Positions 36,193 to 45,123 are shown, numbered from the stretch's first letter. The stretch is DNA of 64,000 bases from an uncultured Porphyromonadaceae bacterium (GCA_902495245.1 CABUWI010000001.1:248001-312000), one strand, 5' to 3'. The notes: generated by a model not told the origin, from the sequence alone. Translations and numbers: made by a program.

Positions 36193-36679
36193 GGAGTGGT
36201 ACGCTGTGATTGGTTATTAAATCGTTGACCTGCTCTTGGAGCCGGTCGAAGATGGCTTTATCGGTGGAGATAAACGCAGACTCGTGGCGGTTGCCACGGG
36301 TCAAGTTCTGCGAAGTAATGACGCTGACCGTGTCGCCTCGCTCGGATTGCACCAACAAAATTTTGCTATGGTTGTCGGCAAGATAGGTGCGTTCGATAAC
36401 CTGTGTGATGAACGCCCAGAGTTTGAGCGTCTTGTTGGTTGCCTTATGGTCGAGCACAAGGTTAATACGGGAAACCTTTTTATCCTTAGTAATGAAGAAT
36501 AAGCGGCGAAGAAATTCCTCGGAGATAGAGAAAGAAGTCTGCCATACCTCGGCGATGCCGACCTGGTCCAAAATCCATTCGAGAATGTCGGCAACCTGCA
36601 CGGCATTTGAAAGGTAAGCCTGAAACGGCGTCTCTTTCAACGGACGAAGGATTTGGGTAATGTTGGCGCTCCTTTTCAT
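36158..36679 (-). CDS. Phospholipase D-like (HKD) fold protein
   Basis: 173 residues with a single HKD-like signature: HSKILLVQ followed by VITSQNLTRGNRHESAF, the H-x-K and N/G/E pattern of the PLD superfamily, as found in single-domain nucleases (Nuc, PF13091-type). Such enzymes use the motif as a dimer for phosphodiester cleavage. In a packaging module it may be a DNA-processing nuclease. The catalytic role is not proven. Confidence 0.6.
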   Translation of the reverse strand: MKRSANITQILRPLKETPFQAYLSNAVQVADILEWILDQVGIAEVWQTSFSISEEFLRRLFFITKDKKVSRINLVLDHKATNKTLKLWAFITQVIERTYLADNHSKILLVQSERGDTVSVITSQNLTRGNRHESAFISTDKAIFDRLQEQVNDLITNHSVPLHDLFRERLAAD

Positions 36680-37293
36680 TCTGCGGACTTCTTGATGGGT
36701 TTCTTAGTTGCACCTGCGGCGGAGCGTTTGCCCATGGGCGATCGCGAGGGAACGGCACCGGGGCTGGGTGCAACGTAGTGGTCGTAAGCCTCCCAGTTTG
36801 CGTGCAGTTTCTTGTCGAGCGATATAAGTTCTTTGAGGAACGGATAACGCTCTGAGTCCGGGCAGGTGGAGTTTTCAAGCGAGAGCGAGCGTAGGCGCAG
36901 ATGCAGCTCGCGCATACGTTGGAGAAGCGAAAGGTTCTCAACGTACTTCGCCTTGATTTCATCGGGCAAAGAATCGTGGTCGGCACGTCGGCCCTTTGCC
37001 GGATTTTGGTCGGCGTTAGCCGCCAGCGGAATATGTTCGGCCACGATGGTTTCCACCTGCGCCGCCATTTCCTCGACCTGCGCGTGAGTGAGAGCCTGAA
37101 CACGGAAGTTGTAATACTTTTGAAGTTGATACTCGATAACATCGTGGCGTTTATCGAGGGCGGCAACAATATTCTTGTAAAGAATTTGGTTGCCCGACAG
37201 CTTCAAGAGGTAAAGAGCGCCGACGTTATAGTCGCGCTCGGTTTCGGGCTTTTCGAGCCACTGCTTTATCTGTTCAGTAAATTTGTGGTCCAT
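36676..37293 (-). CDS. Phage hypothetical protein (205 aa)
   Basis: Start at 37293 (MDHKFTEQIKQWLEKPETE); a TTG further upstream would be inside the promoter, whose -7 box TAAGTTTG lies at 37317-37324 on the minus strand. Mainly helical, with a Lys/Ala-rich C-terminus. Overlaps the PLD-like gene by 4 bp. No family recognised. Confidence 0.6.
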   Translation of the reverse strand: MDHKFTEQIKQWLEKPETERDYNVGALYLLKLSGNQILYKNIVAALDKRHDVIEYQLQKYYNFRVQALTHAQVEEMAAQVETIVAEHIPLAANADQNPAKGRRADHDSLPDEIKAKYVENLSLLQRMRELHLRLRSLSLENSTCPDSERYPFLKELISLDKKLHANWEAYDHYVAPSPGAVPSRSPMGKRSAAGATKKPIKKSAE

Positions 37294-37351
37294 AAAATAG
37301 TTTGCTGATTCCTCTGCAAACTTAGTCAGTTTAAGACCTACATAGAAAGAC

Positions 37352-37378
37352 AAAAAAACAGGACGCCGAAGCGCCCTG
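37352..37378 (-). terminator. Rho-independent terminator
   Basis: On the minus strand CAGGGCGC-TTCG-GCGTCCTG, a UUCG-capped stem of 8 bp, followed by seven U. Confidence 0.85.
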
Positions 37379-37388
37379 AAAATAGCTC

Positions 37389-37433
37389 TCAGAGGACTAA
37401 TGCCAAGATGCCCACAACCGTCGAGACAATCAT
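37389..37433 (-). CDS. 14-residue hydrophobic peptide, candidate type I toxin-like
   Basis: ORF MIVSTVVGILALVL, entirely hydrophobic, in a transcript from the minus-strand -7 box TAACTTTG (37589-37596) to the terminator at 37352-37378. The leader contains the perfect stem GTGTAGATTG/CAATCTACAC (37469-37478 with 37499-37508). Short membrane-active peptides with structured leaders are typical of type I toxins, but no antisense promoter was found. Confidence 0.35.
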   Translation of the reverse strand: MIVSTVVGILALVL

Positions 37434-37468
37434 AAGCACCCTGTCAAAAGTACAGAGCTACATTTTGG

Positions 37469-37508
37469 GTGTAGATTGAGCCACTTTTTTGGGGGACACA
37501 ATCTACAC
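37469..37508 (-). promoter_or_regulatory. Leader hairpin upstream of the hydrophobic peptide
   Basis: A 10-bp perfect inverted repeat around a 20-nt loop, in the leader of the 14-residue ORF. It could block ribosome access or stabilise the transcript. The rest of the gap 37379-37614 has no gene. Confidence 0.5.
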
Positions 37509-37614
37509 TTTCAACGAATAAGTTACCTTAGTCATATACTTATGTATTTTGTGAGAACTGACCTTACCCCCAGTTCCATAGGGTTATGCAAAGTTACAAA
37601 TTTTGAGTGAAAAA

Positions 37615-38328
37615 TCACAGTTTATTGTTTATGCCGGTAAAAAACACGAGGTTTTTGCCGAGTGGCATTAGCAGCTCGCGCATTGAGATCATCGTGGCGC
37701 CGGAGGTAACAAAATCGTCAAAGACGATGATGTTTCGTTCTTTGGGCGGTTCTTTGCCGAAGGTAAAGACAGCTCCGACACGATGCTTCGAGTGGCACTC
37801 GGCAACGTCTTCATAGAAGGGTATGCCGAGAAGTTCAGCGAGCCGGGTAGAAATGAGCGATGCAAAATTTCTGACCTTGTGGCGACGTTTGGGCGATGTA
37901 ACGATAGCCCAGTCGCCGGAAGCGAGCGAATGACCGAGAATTTGCCTGATAAGGGTATTCATGCCCTCGGCAAACTTCTCTACCATATCGGGGTCGCTCT
38001 TTATGTCGGTCAAGGTTCTGCCATAGAGCGACTTCTTCCAGAGCGAGATGATTCCGAACTGCGGATTGCGGTAGGAAATCCGCACCTTGTTAGGCGCGAA
38101 GTCGCAACGGGCCTCCGCCTGTTGAGCCTCTTTCCATGCCGCCCGCTTCTTCTCGGCGAAAAGGTCTTTGCTTAGAGCCGAGGGTGTAAAAGAAGCGTCG
38201 AGGTCGGGGGCTTCCAACGAAGGCACTTCGATGTCGTTCAACATCTCGTCCAACGCAATCGCCCCTTTCCTGACGGTTCTTTCTCGGCGAGCCTCGAAAG
38301 CGGCAAGCCGATTACTGTTCGGTCCCAT
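37615..38328 (-). CDS. Phosphoribosyltransferase-fold protein (237 aa)
   Basis: The signature IIVFDDFVTSGATMISM is the PRPP-binding loop of type I phosphoribosyltransferases (ComF-like). Start ATG at 38328 is preferred; a GTG at 38334 would give a 4-bp overlap with the stop of the preceding gene. The N-terminal part is charged and probably extended. Enzymes of this fold salvage bases or, in ComF, link to DNA uptake. In a phage head module the substrate is unknown. Confidence 0.75.
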   Translation of the reverse strand: MGPNSNRLAAFEARRERTVRKGAIALDEMLNDIEVPSLEAPDLDASFTPSALSKDLFAEKKRAAWKEAQQAEARCDFAPNKVRISYRNPQFGIISLWKKSLYGRTLTDIKSDPDMVEKFAEGMNTLIRQILGHSLASGDWAIVTSPKRRHKVRNFASLISTRLAELLGIPFYEDVAECHSKHRVGAVFTFGKEPPKERNIIVFDDFVTSGATMISMRELLMPLGKNLVFFTGINNKL

Positions 38329-38330
38329 AC

Positions 38331-38906
38331 TCACGCGGCCTTACGGGAGCAGTCGATGTCGCCGTCCTCGGTTTCGAGCGTACCGACATAGAAGGGCGCG
38401 GGCACTTCGTCGGTAGCCTCGACATTGATAGTTGTCGAGGTCGTGCCGGTGGCACCCTGACCGAGATCCTGGGCGACAGTCGCCTTAGTGAGCCACTTGT
38501 CGTTGCCGAGAACGCGGAAGTTGCCTTTCATGTCCTCGACGATGAACACATTGTCGGTGTTGTTGATATAGGCGGCAGCGGCGGAAGCCTCCGCGCCCAC
38601 GCCGGGGTGAACGGCGACGAGCTTGTTAAGCTGCGTCTGTGATGGCAGCTCTCCCTGTGCCTCCGAAGTAAGCTGCGACTTGTCGGGCAGAATGTCGATA
38701 TACTTCCACTTCGCATCGGCGGCAAGAGTATATTCGCCGTCAAGGATTGCGGAAGTGGGTCGCCCCAGTTCATCGCGCGGCAGCTGCGGATAGCCGAGAA
38801 TGAACGACTTGGCGAGGAAGTAAATGCGACGCTTCACGCCGGGAAGCTCCGGGGTACCCTGACACCAGCCGAGGGATTTCTGAATAGAGTTACATTTGAC
38901 AGCCAT
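38331..38906 (-). CDS. Phage structural-type protein (191 aa) after the capsid gene
   Basis: Follows the major capsid gene. Contains KRRIYFLAKSFILGYPQLPRD and Ala-rich ASAAAAYINNTDNVF. Beta-rich, no signal peptide. Possibly a decoration or minor head protein. No family recognised. Confidence 0.55.
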   Translation of the reverse strand: MAVKCNSIQKSLGWCQGTPELPGVKRRIYFLAKSFILGYPQLPRDELGRPTSAILDGEYTLAADAKWKYIDILPDKSQLTSEAQGELPSQTQLNKLVAVHPGVGAEASAAAAYINNTDNVFIVEDMKGNFRVLGNDKWLTKATVAQDLGQGATGTTSTTINVEATDEVPAPFYVGTLETEDGDIDCSRKAA

Positions 38907-38918
38907 AGTGAAGCGGGA

Positions 38919-39878
38919 TTAGACGGTTATTTCGATAGTCTTGAAGCGGCGCTTGTCGATGGTCTCGAACTGAACGCCGAAGAACATAGTGGCGATGTAT
39001 GAAAGGATAAAGGGCGCGAACTCCTTGATCATCACGTTTTCGACATCGCCCATCTGGTCGTAGCCCACGAGCATATTGCTCTTGGTGGATACGTGCATGA
39101 ACTTCGACCCCGCCTTGTTGTAGAGGGGGCAGAACTTCAGTTTGCCGTTGGAACCCTCCACGGCACCCTGTCCGTACTGGGTGTTGTAAGGTATGCCGCC
39201 GTGGGTAAGCAGGTAGCCTTCGTTGTACTTGTCGACGAAGTCCTGCGAGCAATAGAGATAGAGGTCCTGGGCGCGGAGGCGCGGGTCGAGCGAAAAGAGG
39301 ATTTCTTTGGCGATGTCTACGGCGTTGGCCGCAGTGATGGCATCGTCGAACTTCATGTAGTTGCCTTCCTCGGCGGCGACAGCCCCTGCGGCGATTTCCT
39401 TTTCGGTAATCGTGTCGAAGCCGTCGAAAAGGTCGGCGGTGGTATCTCCGGCGGCGTTTCGTCTGCCGTTCCATACAGCATCGTTCAGATGCTCCGAGAG
39501 GTTCTTGGCAATCTTGGCGAGAACGTGGCGCGCGGTCGGCGTAGTCATCTGACCGTCGCCCTTGGTAGCACCCGTGCCGAGAAGCGTTGAGATAGCCGAG
39601 TTAGGCTCGAAGTTGGCGACAACGGAGCCAAAGAAAGTTTCGAGGTCTCGGAACTCGATGCCGAGGTTGTAGTCCACGGCACGGCGTGGATTATAGGGAG
39701 CGAACTGTGCGTCGCCCGTAAGGTTGCCGACGCGCTCCTTGTATCTGATGCCGGGGCGCCCTGTCATAAACTGGAGCGTGTCGCCGATACCGATAATGGG
39801 GAGCATCAGGAGGTCGGCGCGATACTTCACGGCGGCTTCCTGATACTCTTTGAGTGAGAAAGTGAGTTTACCTGCCAT
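38919..39878 (-). CDS. Major capsid protein (putative)
   Basis: 319 residues starting MAGKLTFSLKEYQE. It follows the protease-scaffold gene with a 20-bp gap, the standard position for a HK97-fold major head protein, and contains typical long helix-loop pieces (ATPTARHVLAKIAKNLSEHL-like, INTQYGQGAVEGSNGKLKF). Sequence length fits. No exact family was recognised. Confidence 0.65.
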   Translation of the reverse strand: MAGKLTFSLKEYQEAAVKYRADLLMLPIIGIGDTLQFMTGRPGIRYKERVGNLTGDAQFAPYNPRRAVDYNLGIEFRDLETFFGSVVANFEPNSAISTLLGTGATKGDGQMTTPTARHVLAKIAKNLSEHLNDAVWNGRRNAAGDTTADLFDGFDTITEKEIAAGAVAAEEGNYMKFDDAITAANAVDIAKEILFSLDPRLRAQDLYLYCSQDFVDKYNEGYLLTHGGIPYNTQYGQGAVEGSNGKLKFCPLYNKAGSKFMHVSTKSNMLVGYDQMGDVENVMIKEFAPFILSYIATMFFGVQFETIDKRRFKTIEITV

Positions 39879-39898
39879 TGTGTTATGGAGATTTAAGG

Positions 39899-40942
39899 TT
39901 ATACTTCGTTGTAGAGGGCGCGGGCCGAGTTGTAGGTATCGACAAACTGCTCGACATCATTCTTGGGGGCAGGTTCGCCGCCGGGCTTGCTGTCCTCGAC
40001 AACCTGCTTCGACGGCTCCGCCGGAGTCTTGGCGAGTTTTGCCTGCAGGTTTGCGATGGTCTGTTTCTGCTCGTTGCACAGGCGGTCTTTCTCTGCGAGC
40101 GCGTCTTCGATGGCGTCGAGCTGCGCCACTGTAACCGACGCTGTACCGTCTTTCACGGCCAGCGGTTTGTCGGCGAGGATAGCCGACAAAAACGTGTAAG
40201 TCTTTATCATTGCTGTTGTGATGGGATTGGTGTGCGCGTTGAAATCGGGCTGCCGCTCTGCTTTGGCAGAGAACAAGGCGGTAAGCGCGGCGATGAACCT
40301 GGCAAATGCTCCCTCCTTTTCTGTCTCCGCGACAGGAATATTCGGGATAGGTATTCCGGCATTAGCCATAGCCGAGGCGAGGGCGTCGGTGAGCTTCGGG
40401 GCCGGTTCATCGGCAAGGTCTGTTATTTCGTCGACGAAGCCCCAGTCGAGAGCTTCCTTTGCCGTGAGCCAGCCGCCGACTTTCATAAGGGCGAGCAAGT
40501 CTTCGGTCTTGCGCTTGCACCGGACGGCGTAGAGTTGTGCGCAGTTAAGGTCGAGCTTGTCAAGGTCGGCCTTGATCTTCTCACAGTCGGCTATGAGCGT
40601 GGCGAACTGGTCGCTGTTGAGGCTGCCCCACTCGAAAAATGACATGGAACACTTGTGAACGAGATACATAGCCCCGGCATCTATGGAGATGTGGGCCGCG
40701 CCAAGCGAAGCGATGGTTGCGGCCGAAGCATTGAGTCCCACGAAATGCACATTGACATTGCCGTGGTTTCTGAAAGCAGCGGAGATAGACAGGCCGGTGG
40801 CGAGAGAACCGCCGAGGCTGTCGATAAGCACATTTACCTGTTTGCCCTCGTTCTTGGCGAGTTCGCGGTCGACAGTGGAGCGGTCGAAGTCGTAGCCTCC
40901 GACGTAGCCTTTCAGGGATATGTTGTAAGTGATTTTCGACAT
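39899..40942 (-). CDS. ClpP-like head maturation protease fused to a scaffold-like coiled coil
   Basis: 347 residues. Residues of about 1-185 are a ClpP/S14 serine protease: NVLIDSLGGSLATGL, the nucleophile region NASAATIASLG and the His segment AMYLVHKCSM. Residues of about 270-320 are a coiled coil (LDAIEDALAEKDRLCNEQKQ), and the end is acidic, as in proteases joined to scaffolding domains in HK97-like phages. It would cleave capsid and scaffold during maturation. Plus-strand promoter elements for the AlbA_2 gene lie upstream, divergent. Confidence 0.85.
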   Translation of the reverse strand: MSKITYNISLKGYVGGYDFDRSTVDRELAKNEGKQVNVLIDSLGGSLATGLSISAAFRNHGNVNVHFVGLNASAATIASLGAAHISIDAGAMYLVHKCSMSFFEWGSLNSDQFATLIADCEKIKADLDKLDLNCAQLYAVRCKRKTEDLLALMKVGGWLTAKEALDWGFVDEITDLADEPAPKLTDALASAMANAGIPIPNIPVAETEKEGAFARFIAALTALFSAKAERQPDFNAHTNPITTAMIKTYTFLSAILADKPLAVKDGTASVTVAQLDAIEDALAEKDRLCNEQKQTIANLQAKLAKTPAEPSKQVVEDSKPGGEPAPKNDVEQFVDTYNSARALYNEV

Positions 40943-41055
40943 GGCAAAACTAAGTTTGCCACGAAATTACCGCTGTATAAAAGGAGGGTAAAAGACACGA
41001 AAAGTCGGAGAATTTTCGTAACTTTGCACTATAAAATCAAGCAAATTCTAAGATT

Positions 41056-42507
41056 ATGGCAACCCTACAAGCACCCGAAACTCAGAATGTAGAATATAAG
41101 GAGAGCTGGAGAGACGAATACCTCAAATGGGTATGCGGCTTTGCCAATGCTTATGGTGGCTACATATATATCGGAGTCGAAGATGGTTCGCACAAGATTG
41201 TAGGAGTTGAAAACAGTAAACGTCTGATGGAGGATATTCCCAATAAGATTGTTACCAATCTTGGTATAGTTGCAGATGTTAATTTGCGACAAGTGGAAGG
41301 TCTTGACTACATAGAGATTATTATTGCTCCGAGTAATATCCCAATCTCTTACAAAGGGGTTTATCACTATCGTTCCGGGAGCACAAAGCAAGAATTGAAA
41401 GGAGCTGCGCTTCAAGACTTTCTTCTTAGGAAACTAGGAAAGACCTGGGATGATGTAAGCATTGAAGATGCTACTATTGAGGAAATCGACCGCGATTCGA
41501 TTGAGTATTTTTTGAGAAAAGGTATTGAAGCGCAACGCATACCCGAAGCATTGCAGACAGCTTCAACTGAGGAAATTCTGACATCGCTTCAACTAATTGA
41601 TGATAACGGCAAATTGAAAAATGCAGCCATATTATTGTTTGGAAAAAATCCGTTAAAGTATTTCCATAGCGTTGAATTTAAGATTGGGCGCTTCGGTCAA
41701 GATGAATCAGATCTCCTTATACAAGATATAGTGGAAGGTAATCTTATTCAGATGGCCGATAAGGTTGTGGACATTCTGAAAGCCAAATATCTTGTTTCTC
41801 CTGTACGGTTTGAGGGTTTGCAGCGTTATGAATCTCTTGAAATTCCAATAGAGGCATTACGAGAGATTATCTTCAATGCCATTGCTCATAAGAATTATAT
41901 GGGTCCGGCTATTCAGATGCACGTCTATGACGACCGCATAGAGGTATGGAATGACGGCACTCTCCCTGAAGGATATACAGCCGACACTTTATATGCCAAC
42001 CATCCGTCGCGCCCTCGTAATCCGAAGATTGCCGGAACAATGTTCAAGGCGGGATTTATTGATACTTGGGGACGTGGATATAACAAGATATACACTGGTT
42101 TCCAGAAGAACGGCTTACCAATTCCGACAGTTACCGAGCATTTTGGCGGTGTTCAAATAGTGATTGAACGTACTTATTTTAAACAACTTAATAACCGTAT
42201 CGGAAACGATGTCGGAAACGATGTCGGAAACGATGTCGGAAACGATGTCGGAAATAATGTCGGAAATAATGTCGGAAACGATGTCGGAGATAATGTCGGA
42301 AATGCTATCCAAAAGAAAATTGCAGAAAGGTGCAGTGCAATTAAAGAGGTAATAAAAGGTAATGCCTTTGTTACAGCACTTCAACTCTCAGAAATGTTAG
42401 GTGTATCTGATAGAACTATTGAGCGAGATATAGCTAAATTACAGGAGATCGGGGAGTTGATAAGGGAAGGCGATCGAAATAGAGGCCGTTGGATTATAAT
42501 AAAATAA
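41056..42507 (+). CDS. AlbA_2/Schlafen-type ATP-binding protein with C-terminal HTH, moron
   Basis: 483 residues on the strand opposite to the phage genes. Residues of about 10-130 are an AlbA_2 domain (ETQNVEYKESWRDEYLKWVC, NAYGGYIYIGVEDG). The ATPase C-terminal region has EIIFNAIAHKNYMGPAIQMH and WNDGTLPEGYTADTL, the divergent AAA-4 / HATPase-like module. A GNDV/GNNV tetrapeptide repeat follows, then a winged-helix HTH (LQLSEMLGVSDRTIERDIAKL). Such proteins are common in Bacteroidetes as regulators and some act in phage defence. AT-richer than its neighbours, with its own promoter TAACTTTG at 41019-41026, so probably cargo. Confidence 0.85.
   Translation: MATLQAPETQNVEYKESWRDEYLKWVCGFANAYGGYIYIGVEDGSHKIVGVENSKRLMEDIPNKIVTNLGIVADVNLRQVEGLDYIEIIIAPSNIPISYKGVYHYRSGSTKQELKGAALQDFLLRKLGKTWDDVSIEDATIEEIDRDSIEYFLRKGIEAQRIPEALQTASTEEILTSLQLIDDNGKLKNAAILLFGKNPLKYFHSVEFKIGRFGQDESDLLIQDIVEGNLIQMADKVVDILKAKYLVSPVRFEGLQRYESLEIPIEALREIIFNAIAHKNYMGPAIQMHVYDDRIEVWNDGTLPEGYTADTLYANHPSRPRNPKIAGTMFKAGFIDTWGRGYNKIYTGFQKNGLPIPTVTEHFGGVQIVIERTYFKQLNNRIGNDVGNDVGNDVGNDVGNNVGNNVGNDVGDNVGNAIQKKIAERCSAIKEVIKGNAFVTALQLSEMLGVSDRTIERDIAKLQEIGELIREGDRNRGRWIIIK
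42200..42306 (+). repeat. 12-bp tandem repeat encoding GNDV/GNNV
   Basis: CGGAAACGATGT is repeated about nine times with single-base variants. The unit is a multiple of three, so copy-number change keeps the frame and varies linker length between ATPase and HTH domain. Confidence 0.85.
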
Positions 42508-42556
42508 CACAACAAGAGCCGCCCCGAAGGGCGACCCTAAGGAGGGAGGAAAGAGA

Positions 42557-43213
42557 TCAGACGCGGCGGAACACATTACCGTTCGCGCCCATCGAGTAGT
42601 CCCACATGAACAGCTCGCGTCCGAAGGCTTCGTAGTCGAAGTAGTTGGCGAGTTCGCCCATCGACCTTTCGAGGTCGTAGCAATCCGAGACGATGTGCCG
42701 GGCGAAGTCTTCCTCGCTGTCCCACTCGCCGCAGTAGGCTTCCTCGAAGTCGTCGAGTTCGTCGTGGAACTCCATATAATCATCGACGGCCTCCTGACCG
42801 TGCTTGTCGCACAACTCCGAGTATTCGATGATATTGTCGAAGTCGTCCTCCGACATGAAGCCCTCGTTGTACCACTGGCGGGGGAATCCCTCGTAGTCCT
42901 GGGCCATCAGCTCCGGGTCTTCCTCGTCGGCGTGGATCGCCTTGCAGAAGTCGATAAAATCGTCGTAGCCGTTGAAGGTTCTGAGGTCAATCCACAGACC
43001 GCAGAGCGAGCCGTCGTTGTACTTGCCGTAAGTGCCGACATAGACGGAGGGTTGGCCGTCGCAGTCGCTCTTGTGATTTATGACCGCTTCCTGAAGGTCG
43101 GCTACGGTGTAGCCCAGTTCTTCGAGTCGTTCTTCGACTGTTGGTGTGATGTCGAGTTCTCCAAAAAGTAATTTCATCTCGGTAGGAATTTGAGGGTTTG
43201 ACATTGTGTTCAT
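42557..43213 (-). CDS. ardA: Antirestriction protein ArdA
   Basis: 218 residues, very acidic, with PSVYVGTYGKYNDGSLCGLW (the ArdA beta-strand start) and YFDYEAFGRELFMWDYS near the C-terminus. ArdA mimics the shape and charge of B-form DNA and blocks type I restriction enzymes, protecting incoming phage DNA. It is leftward, in the early-gene half of the prophage. Alternative start at 43204. Confidence 0.92.
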   Translation of the reverse strand: MNTMSNPQIPTEMKLLFGELDITPTVEERLEELGYTVADLQEAVINHKSDCDGQPSVYVGTYGKYNDGSLCGLWIDLRTFNGYDDFIDFCKAIHADEEDPELMAQDYEGFPRQWYNEGFMSEDDFDNIIEYSELCDKHGQEAVDDYMEFHDELDDFEEAYCGEWDSEEDFARHIVSDCYDLERSMGELANYFDYEAFGRELFMWDYSMGANGNVFRRV

Positions 43214-44148
43214 TTTTTAAGTTTTACGTTGCAATAATTGGGAGAGCTGCGGAAGCGGAATTGCAGACGTTATTACAAGCGGAGCGGTAAATACGACCCG
43301 TAGGGTGGAGATTTATGTAATGTTGTTTGCAATCCCGGAGGGTCAAGCCACAGGGTGCAGATGTGCGGGCGGCCCTACCTTTGCGACAGGAAAACTTAAT
43401 GAACACGATGTGCCGAAAATGCCGGGAGAAAATTATGGAGAGCGCGACTTCAAGAGTCAGATAAAGAACACGCGGAACGGGCGGAGCCTGACCGAAAGGA
43501 ACGGCATAAAGAGCGACTGCCGGATAGCCCGAACGAGTATCTATGCCGGCGCTTACAATCTGAGCAAGTACAGCGGCGGTGTGTCGCAGTGGATATGCCG
43601 TTGCGCCTATAACGGCGACACCGCCAGACTGCAAGGCGTTCCACATAGACGAGGCAGACCCACGACAATAGCCTGGCTCGGACCACGAGGGATAACACCG
43701 CATACCGCTGACAGACGAGGGCCTGATGCCGGAAGCCGACGAAGCCATCTGAATAATGAAGTGCGACTATGCGGCCAGGTGGTCGCTTACCGCTATAAAA
43801 AAGTTCCCGACAACTCCACGCCCGAAGGGCTGCTGCGGCGAGCGGGTCTGCATGACTTCGGAGTGCCCCGCGTTTTCCCGGTGCATCGTCGGCTACCGCC
43901 AAGACCGGGCAATCCCGACAATCCTACAACGAAGCCGTGCTGTTGATGTGGAACTACCCGATGGGCGCGGCCTTTTGCTACGCCGCCTCTGCCCCTCGCT
44001 CCCTCCGTCGGGTCGCCGTTCGGGGCGGCTCCTGTCTATATAAAAACCGCCGACGCATCACGCGCCAGCGGCAAAATGAGATTGTAAACTTCAAAATCTG
44101 TATGACGTGCCGCATCACTGCGGCGTGGATTGGGATTGATGCAAAGGT
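43214..44148. other. 935-bp region without confirmed gene
   Basis: No ORF on either strand has convincing composition. A -7 like TACCTTTG at 43376-43383 on the plus strand precedes short ORFs: 43399-43464 (MNTMCRKCREKIMESATSR, a CxxC pair) and 43756-44043 (Cys-rich CCGERVCMTSEC). Stems such as GGCGGTGT/ACACCGCC near 43575-43620 suggest structure. The ArdA promoter probably lies in 43214-43300. Confidence 0.4.
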
Positions 44149-44574
44149 TTATATGATGCACGGCACCATAGACTTTATGCTGACGTGTTTAATCTCGTAG
44201 GCATATCCGGCAGGATCGCCCGACGGCACACCTGTGCGCAGTTCGCACTCGACAGTCGGGCGCGGAGCTTCGAGCGAGCCGATAAGAAAAGAATTGCCGT
44301 TGACATCGGTAACGACAAAACCGAGACAGGCACCGAAAGGAAGTCTGCCGCCGGTATGGAACTTCAAGGTGGCGGTGTCCTCGTACCCGGCACCGTCTTT
44401 CTTCGTCTTGCACTCGCAGGTCGGCTGGTCGAAGAACGGTATCGGGTGAATATCCGTAAGGATAGGTACCGCCATTCCGCAGATAGCCGAGAGGTCAACG
44501 CGCCTCGGCAGATGTCGGCAGTCAATCCAGCCGATAGCCTTTATTCCGGGAAGTATCTGAGTCGATGTTTTCAT
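44149..44574 (-). CDS. Phage hypothetical protein (141 aa)
   Basis: MKTSTQILPGIKAIGWIDC, beta-rich, with four Cys. No family recognised. It may be a small structural or accessory protein. Lies 60 bp after the gene at 44635. Confidence 0.5.
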   Translation of the reverse strand: MKTSTQILPGIKAIGWIDCRHLPRRVDLSAICGMAVPILTDIHPIPFFDQPTCECKTKKDGAGYEDTATLKFHTGGRLPFGACLGFVVTDVNGNSFLIGSLEAPRPTVECELRTGVPSGDPAGYAYEIKHVSIKSMVPCII

Positions 44575-44634
44575 TGTTGTAATGGCAGGGAGGACAAAAC
44601 GGACTTGTACGATTTCGGGGGTCTGAGGTCGGGA

Positions 44635-45105
44635 TTATTTTTGTGAACTTTTTTTGCGCCGTTCGATGCGCTTGTATATGTCGCGCTTGCGCTGATAGCG
44701 TTTGGCGATGGCGTTCCAGTTCTTTTCGGTCATGTCGATGCCGTGCTTCTCCATGAAAGCATATATTAGATTGTCCTGACGCTGAAAGATAGCAGCGAAG
44801 CGATGCAGGGCGTTCCACATATCAATATCGAAGCGGTTGCGGATACACGCCTTTAACGCCTCGGTCGCTTTCGGGGGCAGGTAGAAATTGCTGCGGGTAT
44901 CTTTCGAGCGGAAGTTCGGAAGCACGATACACACGAGGCCGGGGCCACCGACCTGCGGCACATAATCCGCCGGTGGTGTCTGCAAGAACTGTTCGAGCAG
45001 ACCCCACTCCATAGAGCCGCGAATGAGGCGCACGGGATTATTGCCTCCCTGGTCGTGGATAAACCACTGGGCGAGATAATCTTCAAGTTCGAGATATAGA
45101 TACAT
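44635..45105 (-). CDS. Phage hypothetical protein (156 aa)
   Basis: Start at 45105 (MYLYLELEDYLAQWF) fits a promoter whose -7 box is at 45124-45131, about 20 bp upstream. Helical, basic C-terminus (YQRKRDIYKRIERRKKSSQK). Could bind nucleic acid. No family recognised. Confidence 0.6.
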   Translation of the reverse strand: MYLYLELEDYLAQWFIHDQGGNNPVRLIRGSMEWGLLEQFLQTPPADYVPQVGGPGLVCIVLPNFRSKDTRSNFYLPPKATEALKACIRNRFDIDMWNALHRFAAIFQRQDNLIYAFMEKHGIDMTEKNWNAIAKRYQRKRDIYKRIERRKKSSQK

Positions 45106-45123
45106 ACCGATAAGAGTTATACG

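Noticed and set aside
42115..42384. Minus-strand ORF of 89 residues over the NDVG repeat
   Set aside because: It is the complement of the tandem repeat within the AlbA_2 gene (repeated SDI), with no start context.
43305..43946. 213-residue plus-strand ORF in the gap
   Set aside because: Arg/Pro/Gly-rich with no domain, conflicts with several overlapping frames, and no ribosome-binding context; treated as non-coding.
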